In this document: positions 1 through 10,265 of the stretch, in pieces
How the letters are laid out: each line of letters opens with the position of its first letter
How positions within the stretch are numbered: position 1 is the first letter of the stretch
Source: Hydrogenothermaceae bacterium
GTDB taxonomy: Bacteria; Aquificota; Aquificia; Aquificales; Hydrogenothermaceae
Reading direction: 5' to 3'
DNA: 64,000 nt
Assembly: GCA_026418455.1 (NCBI GenBank)
Contig: JAOABH010000003.1
Location: 356,924 to 420,923, forward strand
Position numbers and translations under genes: made by a program
Notes under the pieces: generated by a model
What the model was told of the DNA's origin: nothing
The model's database searches: none
What the model saw: only the letters and a program-made list of their open reading frames with translations

Positions 1-169
1 ACAGGCACAGGAAAATATAGCTATTGAGATAAGAAAAGCTGAGGCTGTTTTGAAAAAATATGCTGCAGAGAGGGCATTGGAAGTAGCTCAGTTATTAGTA
101 AAAGAGAAAGCCAATCCTAAAACAACTGAAAAACTTCTCCAAAACTCATTAAAGAAATTGGAGGCTTAA
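1..169 (+). CDS. atpF: ATP synthase Fo subunit b, C-terminal end (partial)
   Basis: The window opens inside this gene; reading from base 2 gives about 55 residues ending KKLEA and a TAA at 167-169. The residues are charged and helical, rich in Ala, Glu and Lys, as expected of the cytoplasmic part of the peripheral stalk that holds F1 through subunit delta. The identity rests mainly on position directly before atpH in an atpF-H-A-G-D order. The membrane anchor lies outside the window. It could be subunit b or b', which the C-terminal piece cannot settle. Confidence 0.75.
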   Translation, partial: QAQENIAIEIRKAEAVLKKYAAERALEVAQLLVKEKANPKTTEKLLQNSLKKLEA

Positions 170-172
170 AAG

Positions 173-721
173 GTGAAAGTAGATAAGAAGTTTTTAAAGA
201 AAGTGGTAAAAGTGTTAATATCCGGGATAGAGAAAGAAGAATCTGCTTTGGTTGATGCTGTTACAAAAATTGATTTAATCTCAAAGTTATACAGAGAGAA
301 CAGAGTTTTTAGAAATATTCTTTTAAATCCTAAGCTTTCTTTTGAAGAGAAAGAAAAACTACTATCTGAAGTTAAAAACAGTCTCAATTTAAGTGATTCT
401 ATCTACCAGGTTATATTGTTTGTTGTTAAAGAAAATAAAGCCAACATTCTTAAAGAGATCGGTAAAGAGTTTAGATTTGAAGTTGAAAAGTTCTTTGCAA
501 CATTAAAAGGTGAGGTTATTACAGCTCATCCGATAGATGAGGAGTTGTTGTCAAAGATAAAAGCTGTTGTTGAGTCTAAACTTGGTAAGAAGGTTGAATT
601 TACTGTAAAGGAAGATCCTTCATTGATAGCTGGAGCAGTTATAAAAGCCGGAAGTTATGTATTAGATAGTTCTATTAAAACATTTATGAAAAAGTTAGAG
701 CAAGAGTTATCAAGATTCTAA
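173..721 (+). CDS. atpH: ATP synthase F1 subunit delta
   Basis: A 182-residue protein of normal length for subunit delta (OSCP), which links the peripheral stalk to the top of the F1 hexamer. The N-terminal six-helix region and the C-terminal motif around residues 135-182 ([20 protein letters not shown]) match the family. The start is GTG, with GGAGG at 160-164 lying inside the end of atpF. It lies between atpF and atpA and is evidently cotranscribed with them. Confidence 0.93.
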   Translation: MKVDKKFLKKVVKVLISGIEKEESALVDAVTKIDLISKLYRENRVFRNILLNPKLSFEEKEKLLSEVKNSLNLSDSIYQVILFVVKENKANILKEIGKEFRFEVEKFFATLKGEVITAHPIDEELLSKIKAVVESKLGKKVEFTVKEDPSLIAGAVIKAGSYVLDSSIKTFMKKLEQELSRF

Positions 722-743
722 AAATATAGGAGGTAAAGGATTA

Positions 744-2276
744 ATGTCTGTGATAAGAGCTGATGAAGTTTTAGGAAAACTTGAGGAACAGTTGAAAGGT
801 TTTGAAGCAGCGGCAAACCTTGAAGAAGTTGGAACGGTTATTCAGGTTGGTGACGGTGTTGCCCGTATATACGGCCTTGAGAAAGCTATGATGGGTGAGA
901 TGCTTGAGTTTGAGAATGGTGTTGTCGGTGTTGTGTTTAACCTTGAAGAAGATAACGTAGGTGCTGTTTTACTTGGATCTGATGTCGGTGTTTCAGAAGG
1001 TACGCAGGTAAAGAGAACAGGGAAGATACTCTCTATCCCGGTAGGAAAGGGATTACTCGGTAGAGTGGTTGATGGACTTGGAAGACCAATAGATGGAAAA
1101 GGACCATTAACCGATATAGCTTACTACTCTCCTGTTGAGAAAATTGCTCCGGGTGTTGTTAAAAGAAAATCAGTTCATGAGCCACTTCAAACTGGTATAA
1201 AAGCCATAGACGCTATGATACCTATTGGTAGAGGACAGAGGGAGCTTATAATAGGTGATAGAGCAACAGGTAAAACAACTGTTGCAATAGATACAATACT
1301 AAATCAGAAAGGACAGGGAGTTTACTGTATATATGTTGCTATTGGTCAAAAGAGAGCTAACGTAGTTCATATTGTTGAAACTTTACAGAAACATGGAGCT
1401 ATGGAGTATACAACTGTAGTTGCTGCTACATCTTCAGACCCGGCAACGATGCAGTATATAGCTCCTTTTGTAGGTTGTACAATAGGTGAGTATTTTAGAG
1501 ATAATGGAATGCATGCTCTTGTGATATACGATGACCTTACAAAACATGCTTATGCATACAGACAGTTATCACTCCTACTTAGAAGACCACCGGGAAGGGA
1601 AGCTTATCCGGGTGATGTTTTCTACTTACACTCAAGACTACTTGAAAGAGCTGCTAAACTAAATGATGAACTTGGAGCTGGTTCATTGACGGCTTTACCT
1701 ATAATTGAAACTCAGGCAGGTGACGTTGCAGCATATATTCCTACAAACGTAATATCTATAACTGATGGTCAGATATTCCTTGAAGCAGATTTATTCTATA
1801 AAGGTATAAGACCTGCTATTAACGTTGGTATATCTGTTTCAAGGGTTGGTGGTGCTGCTCAGATAAAGGCAATGAAACAGGTTGCAGGAACATTGAGACT
1901 TGACCTTGCTCAGTTCAGAGAGCTTGAGGCGTTTGTTCAGTTTGCATCAGAACTTGATAAAGCTACCCAGGCTCAAATAGCAAGAGGTCAGAGGATGGTT
2001 GAACTTCTAAAGCAACCTCCTAACCAACCAGTTCCTGTTGAAAAGCAGGTGGCTATTATATACATAGCAGGTCAAGGTTTTCTTGATGATGTGCCAATAA
2101 ATGCCATACAGAAATTTGAAAAAGAGTTCTACACATTCCTTGATACCGAAAAGCCTGATATCTTGGAAGCAATAAGAAGAGAGAAAGCTTTAACTGATGA
2201 TATAAAAGCCAAACTTGACGCTGCTGTTAAAGAATTTAAAAAAAAGTCGCATTCTAAGGAGATAAAAGATGGCTAA
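744..2276 (+). CDS. atpA: ATP synthase F1 subunit alpha
   Basis: Non-catalytic nucleotide-binding subunit of the F1 hexamer; 510 residues, full length. The Walker A motif GDRATGKTT is at about 171-179, and the alpha/beta signature [13 protein letters not shown] lies near 365. The start has AGGAGG about 8 bases upstream. The 3' end overlaps the start of atpG by 8 bases, consistent with translational coupling. Confidence 0.98.
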   Translation: MSVIRADEVLGKLEEQLKGFEAAANLEEVGTVIQVGDGVARIYGLEKAMMGEMLEFENGVVGVVFNLEEDNVGAVLLGSDVGVSEGTQVKRTGKILSIPVGKGLLGRVVDGLGRPIDGKGPLTDIAYYSPVEKIAPGVVKRKSVHEPLQTGIKAIDAMIPIGRGQRELIIGDRATGKTTVAIDTILNQKGQGVYCIYVAIGQKRANVVHIVETLQKHGAMEYTTVVAATSSDPATMQYIAPFVGCTIGEYFRDNGMHALVIYDDLTKHAYAYRQLSLLLRRPPGREAYPGDVFYLHSRLLERAAKLNDELGAGSLTALPIIETQAGDVAAYIPTNVISITDGQIFLEADLFYKGIRPAINVGISVSRVGGAAQIKAMKQVAGTLRLDLAQFRELEAFVQFASELDKATQAQIARGQRMVELLKQPPNQPVPVEKQVAIIYIAGQGFLDDVPINAIQKFEKEFYTFLDTEKPDILEAIRREKALTDDIKAKLDAAVKEFKKKSHSKEIKDG

Positions 2277-3144
2277 ACTCTCACCGAGAGATATTAAGAG
2301 GAAGATAAACGGTATAAAAAATACGAGAAGAATTACTTCTGCAATGAAGATGGTTTCTGCGGCTAAGTTAAGAAAAGCCCAGAACCTTCTCTATGCTACA
2401 AGACCATACTCAGAAAAGCTTTATGGCCTTATATATGACCTGTCTATCTATATTGATAGAGAGTCTCATCCTTTACTTGCAAAGAGAGAAGAGAATAAGA
2501 TTGATTATGTAGTTATAACTGCTGACAGGGGTCTTGCTGGAGCTTTTAACTCTAACGTTTTAAAAACTGTGTGGAGAGAAATTATCGACCTTAAAGCTAA
2601 GGGGAAAGAAGTTAATCTTATACTAATAGGAAGAAAGGCTGTAAACTTTTTTAAAAACAAAGGTTTTAATATTGTAGGAGCTTATGAAGATATATATAGA
2701 ACAGATATGAATCTCTCTTTTACAGCAAAAGTGGGAGGGATATTAGCTTCAAGATTTATAGAGGCTCAAACAGATGCTGTTTACCTTGTTAACAATGAGC
2801 TTATAACTTCTTCTACTTATGAAACTAAGATTAGAAAACTTCTTCCTCTAGAACCTCCTTCCACAGTTAAAATTACAGAAAGCTCTGCAGTATACAATAT
2901 AGAGCCATCAAAAGAAGAAGTTTTAGAAAGTTTATTACAGAGATATATTAACTTCCAGTTATACAGAGCTTTAGTGGAATCAAGTACAGCAGAACATTCT
3001 GCAAGGATGATAGCGATGGATAATGCAACTAAAAATGCTGGAGAAGCTATAAGAAAATGGACTATTATATTTAACAAAGCAAGACAGGAAGCTATTACAA
3101 CAGAGCTTATAGATATTATTAACGCAGCCGAAGCTATTAAGTAA
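2269..3144 (+). CDS. atpG: ATP synthase F1 subunit gamma
   Basis: Central rotor shaft of F1; 291 residues. The N-terminal helix ([20 protein letters not shown]) and the C-terminal helix ([18 protein letters not shown]) are the two conserved halves of the rotor coiled coil. The ribosome binding site AAGGAG lies in the end of atpA, which the gene overlaps. Confidence 0.97.
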   Translation: MAKLSPRDIKRKINGIKNTRRITSAMKMVSAAKLRKAQNLLYATRPYSEKLYGLIYDLSIYIDRESHPLLAKREENKIDYVVITADRGLAGAFNSNVLKTVWREIIDLKAKGKEVNLILIGRKAVNFFKNKGFNIVGAYEDIYRTDMNLSFTAKVGGILASRFIEAQTDAVYLVNNELITSSTYETKIRKLLPLEPPSTVKITESSAVYNIEPSKEEVLESLLQRYINFQLYRALVESSTAEHSARMIAMDNATKNAGEAIRKWTIIFNKARQEAITTELIDIINAAEAIK

Positions 3145-3166
3145 AAGATTTAAGGAGGATATATAG

Positions 3167-4591
<1,425 letters not shown>

Positions 4592-4599
4592 TTATACGT

Positions 4600-5020
4600 G
4601 TGGGGGGCTAGCAACAGTTGCTAAAAAATGCAAAAAAGTATATATTTATGGTTAAAGCTAAGTAAGGATATAAAGGTATTGAGGAAAGGATTGGAAAGCC
4701 CTAAGGGTGAGCCAAAGACCCAACAGCCTGTAAACCAAAGGAAGGAACAGGTGAGGGAAGAGATGAAAACCTCTTAATAACTTTGGCAAGTCTTTAGGGT
4801 AGCCCTCACACTTCCTATTCTTGAGAAATCCTTTGTTAGAGATTTCTCTCCGCTAAAACCTATATTGGTGGATTGGGATAGGAGTGTGAGTAGGTTAGTT
4901 CCTATACCTGGTGTAGGGACTATGGCAAGTCAAAAGCCGCCTGTCAGTGTAGGCTTGCCTGAATGTGGCGGGATATAAATATACTGACCAAAAGTGTGGT
5001 TTTACACACTTTTGCTAACC
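4600..5020 (+). ncRNA. Candidate large structured RNA after atpD (unidentified)
   Basis: A 464-base stretch without a credible gene that is unusually rich in nested complementary segments. An outer stem pairs 4637-4649 with 4975-4985 (11 pairs, 2-base bulge). Inside it lie CCTGT 4727-4731 with ACAGG 4747-4751, and CCAAAG 4735-4740 with CTTTGG 4781-4786. A 13-pair helix joins 4805-4818 to 4878-4890 with one bulge and encloses an 8-bp hairpin (4823-4830 with 4841-4848). A 10-bp hairpin spans 4898-4920, and GGCAAG 4924-4929 pairs with CTTGCC 4954-4959. It carries more G and C than its surroundings. I could not match it to RNase P RNA, tmRNA, SRP RNA or a known riboswitch. A solitary HEARO/omega-type RNA or a large ornate RNA is possible. 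Strand is assumed from the atp operon. Confidence 0.45.
4990..5013 (+). terminator. Stem-loop, possible transcription terminator
   Basis: A perfect 9-bp stem (AAAAGTGTG 4990-4998 with CACACTTTT 5005-5013) has a 6-base loop. The descending arm ends in four T, but no long T tract follows. It could end the ATP synthase transcript or the candidate structured RNA, or be that RNA's last hairpin. Confidence 0.4.
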
Positions 5021-5055
5021 AGGCTATGTCCTCCCTTTCACAAATAAGGTAAAAG

Positions 5056-5139
5056 ATGGAAAATATACTTCTCTTAATGGCAATTTTCTTTGTGGTTGTA
5101 TTAGCAGCTGGAATTATTGGAATGAAGATAAGTAAGTAA
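5056..5139 (+). CDS. Possible 27-residue single-span membrane peptide
   Basis: A small open frame starting MENILLLMAIFFVVVLAAG and ending GMKISK is almost wholly one hydrophobic helix with a basic C-terminal tail. A weak AAGG lies 5-6 bases before the ATG. No family is recognised. It sits between the structured region and a broken nucleotidyltransferase gene. It may be a real membrane microprotein or chance; there is no second copy here to compare. Confidence 0.3.
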   Translation: MENILLLMAIFFVVVLAAGIIGMKISK

Positions 5140-5140
5140 G

Positions 5141-5327
5141 ATGTTATCTAATCATAATTTATCAAAAGATTTATCAAAAGAAGAGATTGTCAAGATTTTA
5201 CAAGATTTAAAGCCAATTTTATATGAGAGATTCGGTATAGAAGAAATAGCTTTTTTTGGGTCATTTTCTAGGGAAGAAGCCAGATTTTATTATAGAGTTT
5301 TTAGTTGATTTTAGAAAATCTCTTTAA
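5141..5327 (+). pseudogene. Broken minimal nucleotidyltransferase (MntA-like) gene
   Basis: The first frame reads MLSNHNLSKDLSKEEIVKIL, continues to AFFGSFSREEA, then runs into a TGA at 5306-5308. GSFxRxEA is the nucleotide-binding signature of MntA/minimal nucleotidyltransferases. The next expected residues, a DIDFLVDF-like acidic motif, appear in the neighbouring frame as KPDFIIEFLVDFRKSL, ending at 5325-5327. The gene is therefore frameshifted and cut to about 60 codons, running into the 3' end of tsaD on the other strand. MntA proteins normally pair with a HEPN toxin (HepT); none remains here. Confidence 0.7.
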
Positions 5328-6327
5328 ATCTGTCTATTCTGCATCTTGCCAATGCTTCAAAGTCGTAATCTACGGTTTTACCGGTATTTTTATATCTCAA
5401 ATATCCAGTGTATGCTACCATTGAGCCGTTATCAGTACATAGGAAAATAGGAGGTATGTCTAACTTTATACCTTCTTTTTCACATTCCTTAGATAACTCT
5501 TCTCTCAGCTTTGAGTTAGCAGAAACTCCACCAGCTACTACCAGATGATTCACTTTAAACTCTTTACATGCATCTATACTTTTCTTTACAAGCACATCTA
5601 CGGCTGCATTTTGAAAGGATGCAGCTATATCTTCTTTTGAGTATATACCTTTTTGAATTTCTCTTATAGTAGCACTTTTTAAACCACTAAATGAAAAGTT
5701 AAATCTGTTTTCTTCTTTATCATGTATAAGTGGTCTTGGTAGTTTTACAATCTCTTTACCCTCTTTTGCTAATCTATCTATTATAGGACCTCCAGGAAAT
5801 CCAAGTCCCAAGGCTCTTGCTACTTTATCGTAAACTTCACCTACTGCATCATCTAGTGTTCCACCTAAATAGATATATTCTTCAAATCCTTTTACAAGAA
5901 CAAGCTCTGTATGACCTCCGGAAACGACCAAAGCTATAAATGGATATTCTATATCTTCTTTACCTATGAAGTTTGCAAATATATGGGCTTCTATATGATG
6001 AACCGGCACAAGAGGTTTGTCAGTGATGTAAGACAATGCTTTTGAGCCGGAAACACCAACAACAAGAGAAATTATCAATCCAGGGCAGAAAGTTGATGCA
6101 ATTATATCTATATCTTTTAAGGTAATATTGGCATCATTTAAAGCTTTATGGACTACAGGAATAAAATTTTTAGTGTGCTCCCTTGCCGCAAGCTCCGGAA
6201 AAACTCCACCCCAAGCTTCATGGATTTTAACTTGAGAGGATACTACGTTAGATAGTATCCCCTTTTGAGAATCATATACTGCAATTGAAGTATCATCACA
6301 GGAACTTTCTATTCCTAATACAACCAT
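5311..6327 (-). CDS. tsaD: tRNA N6-threonylcarbamoyladenosine transferase TsaD
   Basis: Transfers threonylcarbamoyl to A37 of tRNAs that read ANN codons, working with TsaB/TsaE. 338 residues, full length, starting MVVLGIESSCDDTSIAV. The metal-binding HHIEAH is near 110, the ASKHA nucleotide-binding VVSGGHTELV near 135, and the C-terminal VAGGVSANSKLR near 265. Its ATG overlaps the TGA of the upstream protease gene by one base, so both belong to one minus-strand operon. The last bases overlap the broken nucleotidyltransferase gene. Confidence 0.96.
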   Translation of the reverse strand: MVVLGIESSCDDTSIAVYDSQKGILSNVVSSQVKIHEAWGGVFPELAAREHTKNFIPVVHKALNDANITLKDIDIIASTFCPGLIISLVVGVSGSKALSYITDKPLVPVHHIEAHIFANFIGKEDIEYPFIALVVSGGHTELVLVKGFEEYIYLGGTLDDAVGEVYDKVARALGLGFPGGPIIDRLAKEGKEIVKLPRPLIHDKEENRFNFSFSGLKSATIREIQKGIYSKEDIAASFQNAAVDVLVKKSIDACKEFKVNHLVVAGGVSANSKLREELSKECEKEGIKLDIPPIFLCTDNGSMVAYTGYLRYKNTGKTVDYDFEALARCRIDRFKEIF

Positions 6328-7550
6328 CAGTTATTTTTAGCAAAGTTTAATATCTTTATAGCGTTTATAGCAGCTTCAAGTTGAGGGTCTTTTACTATAT
6401 CATCTTTTCCGTTCATTTTTGCTTCTCTCTCTGCTTTTGCTTTTTCTTCTTCCTGCTGTTCTGTAAGTTTAACAATAATATCCGGAGTTATTCCTTTGTT
6501 CATTATCATATTACCATTTGGTGTATAGTAGTGAGCTACTGTTAATTTAACACCGGAACCATCTGGAAGAGGTACAAGGGTCTGAACAGAGGCTTTTCCA
6601 AAGGTAGTGTCTCCTACTATTATAGCTCTCTTGTTATCCTTTAGAGCTCCTGTCAAAATCTCAGAAGCACTGGCAGATCCTTTGTTAACTAAAACGGCTA
6701 TCGGGATATGTGGAGGAATTACAGGATCAGATTGTGAGTAAAACTCCTCTCTACTTTTAGGGTCTCTTCCCTGTGTATAAACTATCAGTTTTCCCTTTGG
6801 AAGTATCATATCAGCTATGGTTACCGCAGACGTTAGGAGTCCTCCCGGGTCATTTCTTAAGTCTATGATGATGCCTTCTTTATTTTTAAACTGTTTTAAT
6901 GCTTTTTCAAACTCCTGTGCTGAGTTCTCTTGAAACTGGGTAAGTCTTATGTATCCGATTTTCCCATTTTCTATCTCTTTTGCTTTCACACTTTTAACTT
7001 TGATTATGTCCCTTGTTAGTTCTACTTTAAATGGCTTATCTACTCCTTTTCTGAATATTGTTAGAGTAACTTTTGTTCCCGGTTTTCCTCTCATCTTTTT
7101 AACAGCTTGAAACAGAGTCATCTTATCTGTTGGCTCTCCATCTATCTCAACTATCCAGTCTCCAGCTTTTATTCCAGCTTTGTAAGCTGGTGTATCTTCT
7201 ATAGGTGAAACTACAAGGAGCTTGTTGTTTTCCATAGTTATCTCTATACCAAGTCCTCCAAACTCTCCCTGTGTTTCTGATGTAAACTCTTTAAATTCTT
7301 CTGGAGTAAAAAATGTTGAGTAAGGATCTAATGCAGATAACATTCCTCTTAATGATCCGTATAGAAGCTGTTTTTTATCTGGATTCTCTACATAGTTATC
7401 TTCAACCAATTTTAAAACATCAGTGTATGTCCTTATAATCTGAATTTCGTCGGAGTAATCTCTTTTTTCAGCTTTTGAGCTTAAACCAAAACTCATTCCT
7501 GCAATGAATATAAGTAACACTCCAATAACCATGGAAACCTTACTTTTCAT
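6327..7550 (-). CDS. ctpA: C-terminal processing peptidase (S41 family, PDZ)
   Basis: A periplasmic serine protease that trims or degrades envelope proteins. An N-terminal signal anchor (VSMVIGVLLIFIAGMSFGL) is followed by a PDZ domain at about 95-175 (GGLGIEITMENNKLLVVSPI) and the S41 core. The catalytic Ser is in NKGSASASEILTGAL and the Lys in TTFGKASVQ. AAGGAGG is about 7 bases from the ATG at 7550; an in-frame TTG just before it is a less likely start. Length of about 407 is typical. Confidence 0.95.
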   Translation of the reverse strand: MKSKVSMVIGVLLIFIAGMSFGLSSKAEKRDYSDEIQIIRTYTDVLKLVEDNYVENPDKKQLLYGSLRGMLSALDPYSTFFTPEEFKEFTSETQGEFGGLGIEITMENNKLLVVSPIEDTPAYKAGIKAGDWIVEIDGEPTDKMTLFQAVKKMRGKPGTKVTLTIFRKGVDKPFKVELTRDIIKVKSVKAKEIENGKIGYIRLTQFQENSAQEFEKALKQFKNKEGIIIDLRNDPGGLLTSAVTIADMILPKGKLIVYTQGRDPKSREEFYSQSDPVIPPHIPIAVLVNKGSASASEILTGALKDNKRAIIVGDTTFGKASVQTLVPLPDGSGVKLTVAHYYTPNGNMIMNKGITPDIIVKLTEQQEEEKAKAEREAKMNGKDDIVKDPQLEAAINAIKILNFAKNN

Positions 7551-7590
7551 CAATCTTCCTCCTTAAAAATCTAATAAAATATTAAATCAC

Positions 7591-7616
7591 AATCAGGTAT
7601 AAGAATCAGGTATAAG
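7591..7616. repeat. Two tandem copies of a 13-bp unit
   Basis: AATCAGGTATAAG occurs twice head to tail, at 7591-7603 and 7604-7616, in the short gap between the aldo/keto reductase stop and the protease ribosome binding site. It may be a replication slippage duplication or a pair of regulator sites. Confidence 0.7.
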
Positions 7617-7622
7617 AATTTA

Positions 7623-8639
7623 TTACATATTTATGATTTTTTCAAACTCTTGAGTTGTAAGTTTAGGTATTTTTTCTATTTCAACATTTTCTAATAGATG
7701 TTCTGTATGAGAGGTTCCTATTAAAACTGTGCCGACACCTGGAGTTGATCTCACAAATTGGATAGGTAGATGTGAATTTTTTTCTACCTTAAACAGTCTC
7801 TTTGTTTCTTCCGGAAAAGCTCTCAAAACTCTTCCTTGGAAAAGAGGTGCACTTATATATGTATATAGTCCGAGTTTTTCGCATGCTTCAAATAGCGTGT
7901 AAAACTCACCATCTATCTTCTGATTTTTCAACTTATACGCTTCTACCATAGCTACGTTATACGGAAACTGGACAAATCTAAAATGATGATTATTACCACC
8001 TACCTCCATAGCTATGTTGTAAATATCTTCTAAGTTTATATGCTGTTTATGGGAATATTCAACTCTAAGTCCGTTCCATGTGGCAATTCCATAATATCTT
8101 AACTTTCCTTCACTTACTTTACCTTCAAGTAATCTGAAAACAGTCCAGATTTTTCTGTAAAATCTCTCTTTATCACATATTGTAAGTTGATCCTCGGGGT
8201 TGTGTAAGAAATACACATCCACATAGTTAGTGTTTAAATTTTCTAAACTTTTTTCAAAAGACCAATCTATATAAGAAGGTGTCAGTATGTTACCGTATGG
8301 TGTTATATCTTCTTTTGTAAACAGATTTTTATCTATGAAGTTTTCTTGTATGTATCTTGATATGTTGTCTATATTTAATCTTGCATCTTGAGGAAAGTAT
8401 CCACCCTTTGTTGATATTATCATTTTGTCTCTCTCTATCTCTTGAAGAACTTCACCTATGGATCTCTCACTTTCCATAGCTCTGTAGTTTATAGCCGTAT
8501 CAACTACATTTATACCAAATGTTATAGCTGTCTTTATAACCTGTTTGTATCTTTCAGAAGTTTCTCTATCCGGATTTCCTAAGTAGGTTCCTATGCCAAG
8601 TTCTGACAAGCTCATATCCATAAAATTTTTGTATATCAT
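7623..8639 (-). CDS. Aldo/keto reductase
   Basis: A soluble TIM-barrel NAD(P)H-dependent oxidoreductase of unknown substrate; 338 residues. The catalytic tetrad is visible: Asp and Tyr in VVDTAINYRAMESERSIGE, Lys in IISTKGG and His in VYFLHNPED. The C-terminal cofactor part has STPGVGTVLIGTS. AAGGAG sits 6 bases before the ATG. The gene follows the GT39 gene by 3 bases, so they are probably cotranscribed. Confidence 0.9.
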   Translation of the reverse strand: MIYKNFMDMSLSELGIGTYLGNPDRETSERYKQVIKTAITFGINVVDTAINYRAMESERSIGEVLQEIERDKMIISTKGGYFPQDARLNIDNISRYIQENFIDKNLFTKEDITPYGNILTPSYIDWSFEKSLENLNTNYVDVYFLHNPEDQLTICDKERFYRKIWTVFRLLEGKVSEGKLRYYGIATWNGLRVEYSHKQHINLEDIYNIAMEVGGNNHHFRFVQFPYNVAMVEAYKLKNQKIDGEFYTLFEACEKLGLYTYISAPLFQGRVLRAFPEETKRLFKVEKNSHLPIQFVRSTPGVGTVLIGTSHTEHLLENVEIEKIPKLTTQEFEKIINM

Positions 8640-8642
8640 GAT

Positions 8643-10178
8643 TTACTCCTTATTTGTAAGTAATACTGAGGTTGGATTTTCAAATAAATCTTTTTTCTTT
8701 CCTAAGATTTTTAGATTTAAATCTTTTAACTCATCAAGATATTCATCTCTTGTTAGTATATAAACTTTACCATTAGAAGTAAATTTCTTAACATCTTCTA
8801 TACTATTTAAAGGTTCTATTCTCTTTTTTATATAGAACGAAAAAGCTGGATTATACCTTTTGTAGTATCCTACGGGTTTATTTCCATCTATGTATCTCAT
8901 TAAATATCTTACTGAACTTTCTTTATCAATCTGTGGCATTATAACTCCGTATATAACTATACTCATTAATATACCTGAAGCTGATAGGCTTAATATGATT
9001 TTTCTTATATCTTTCTTAAAGTAAAAGTAAATGGCAATTAAACTACCAAGAAACAGTATAATAAAGTAGAGTGTGTAGTCTTTTAATATATACAGATGTT
9101 TGTCGTTGCTTACAGCAAAGTATAAACCTACTGAAATTATAAGAGTAAGCACAGAATAAAAAATAAGATTGTAAAGCATTTTACTTTTCCTTATATCTAA
9201 GTTGTAAAGATAGAGTGCTATTAAAACAGCTAAGTGTGGATAAACTGGGACTGTGTAGTTTGGAAGTTTTGTTTTTGAGATAGCAAAAAATCCAGTGTAT
9301 ATAAAAACTACCAGAGATAGATAGACGATAAGAGAGTTATATTTTTCTCTCCATACAAATTTTATAACTTGAGGTATAAAAATAGTGAAAGGTAACATTC
9401 CTACGAATACAAATATAAAAGTTATGACAAATAGACCACCGTGGCCTTCCATAGGATCCGAAAATCTACTTATGTTGTGTTTAAATAGGAACTCCTCTAT
9501 CCAAACCCAATCTGTCTTAACACCGACAGCTATATACCAAGGTAAAGATATGGCTAATACTAATAGAGTACCTAAAGGTAGCTTCATATATTTCAAAAAT
9601 CTAACATTCCTTTCTATAAATAGAAAAGTTAAAACTATCATAGATGGTAACACTATCCCTATTAATCCCTTTGTTAAAACTGAGAATCCAGTTGATATGT
9701 AAAAGATATAAATATATTTAGAACTTAAAGTTTTATAAAAAGCAAAGAACGACAAGAACGCTGAGGTCAAAAAGAATATTAAGTAAGGATCAGGAACAGC
9801 CATATGAAACTGGAATACAAGATGTATAGAAGATAATAGTATAAATGATGATATTATAGCTACTTCTCTATTTATAAATTTTTGAGAAAATAGAAAAGTT
9901 ATTAAAATAGTCAAACTACCGAATACAGCAGAAAAAAACCTTGCAGAAAACTCATTTATCCCAAAGATTTTGTAAGCCAACATCATAAACCAGTAATGAA
10001 CTGGAGGTTTGTCTGTCCTAAGCTCATAGTTAAACGTGGGAACTACAAGATCACCTCTCTCAAGCATTTCCCTTGCACAGCTTGCATTTTTAGCTTCATC
10101 AAGACTAAAAATTGATATGTTATAGGATCCAAAAATAAACAGAAAAAATGAAATCAAAAAAAGGGATATCTGTATCAT
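8643..10178 (-). CDS. GT39-family membrane glycosyltransferase (ArnT-like)
   Basis: A polytopic membrane protein of about 511 residues with 10 or more hydrophobic segments. The first periplasmic loop begins SLDEAKNASCAREMLERGD, then RTDKPPVHYWFMMLAYK, which is the acidic catalytic-loop pattern of GT39/GT83 enzymes such as ArnT and protein mannosyltransferases. These move a sugar from a polyprenyl phosphate carrier to lipid A or protein. The acceptor cannot be told from sequence. GGAAGG lies 3 bases before the ATG at 10178; a TTG just upstream is the alternative start. Confidence 0.85.
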   Translation of the reverse strand: MIQISLFLISFFLFIFGSYNISIFSLDEAKNASCAREMLERGDLVVPTFNYELRTDKPPVHYWFMMLAYKIFGINEFSARFFSAVFGSLTILITFLFSQKFINREVAIISSFILLSSIHLVFQFHMAVPDPYLIFFLTSAFLSFFAFYKTLSSKYIYIFYISTGFSVLTKGLIGIVLPSMIVLTFLFIERNVRFLKYMKLPLGTLLVLAISLPWYIAVGVKTDWVWIEEFLFKHNISRFSDPMEGHGGLFVITFIFVFVGMLPFTIFIPQVIKFVWREKYNSLIVYLSLVVFIYTGFFAISKTKLPNYTVPVYPHLAVLIALYLYNLDIRKSKMLYNLIFYSVLTLIISVGLYFAVSNDKHLYILKDYTLYFIILFLGSLIAIYFYFKKDIRKIILSLSASGILMSIVIYGVIMPQIDKESSVRYLMRYIDGNKPVGYYKRYNPAFSFYIKKRIEPLNSIEDVKKFTSNGKVYILTRDEYLDELKDLNLKILGKKKDLFENPTSVLLTNKE

Positions 10179-10265
10179 CAACCTTCCGATATAAGTTTTA
10201 GTTAGTATTATATCTTAATTTTTATGGTAAAATTAGATTAACTTATAAAACCATGAGGAGAAAAG

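Noticed and set aside
4600..5020. RNase P RNA or tmRNA in the region after atpD
   Set aside because: The string GAGGAAAG at 4681 recalls RNase P, but the rest of the P4 core and a 3' ACAGAA are missing. No tRNA-like ends with GGTTCGAAT are present for tmRNA.
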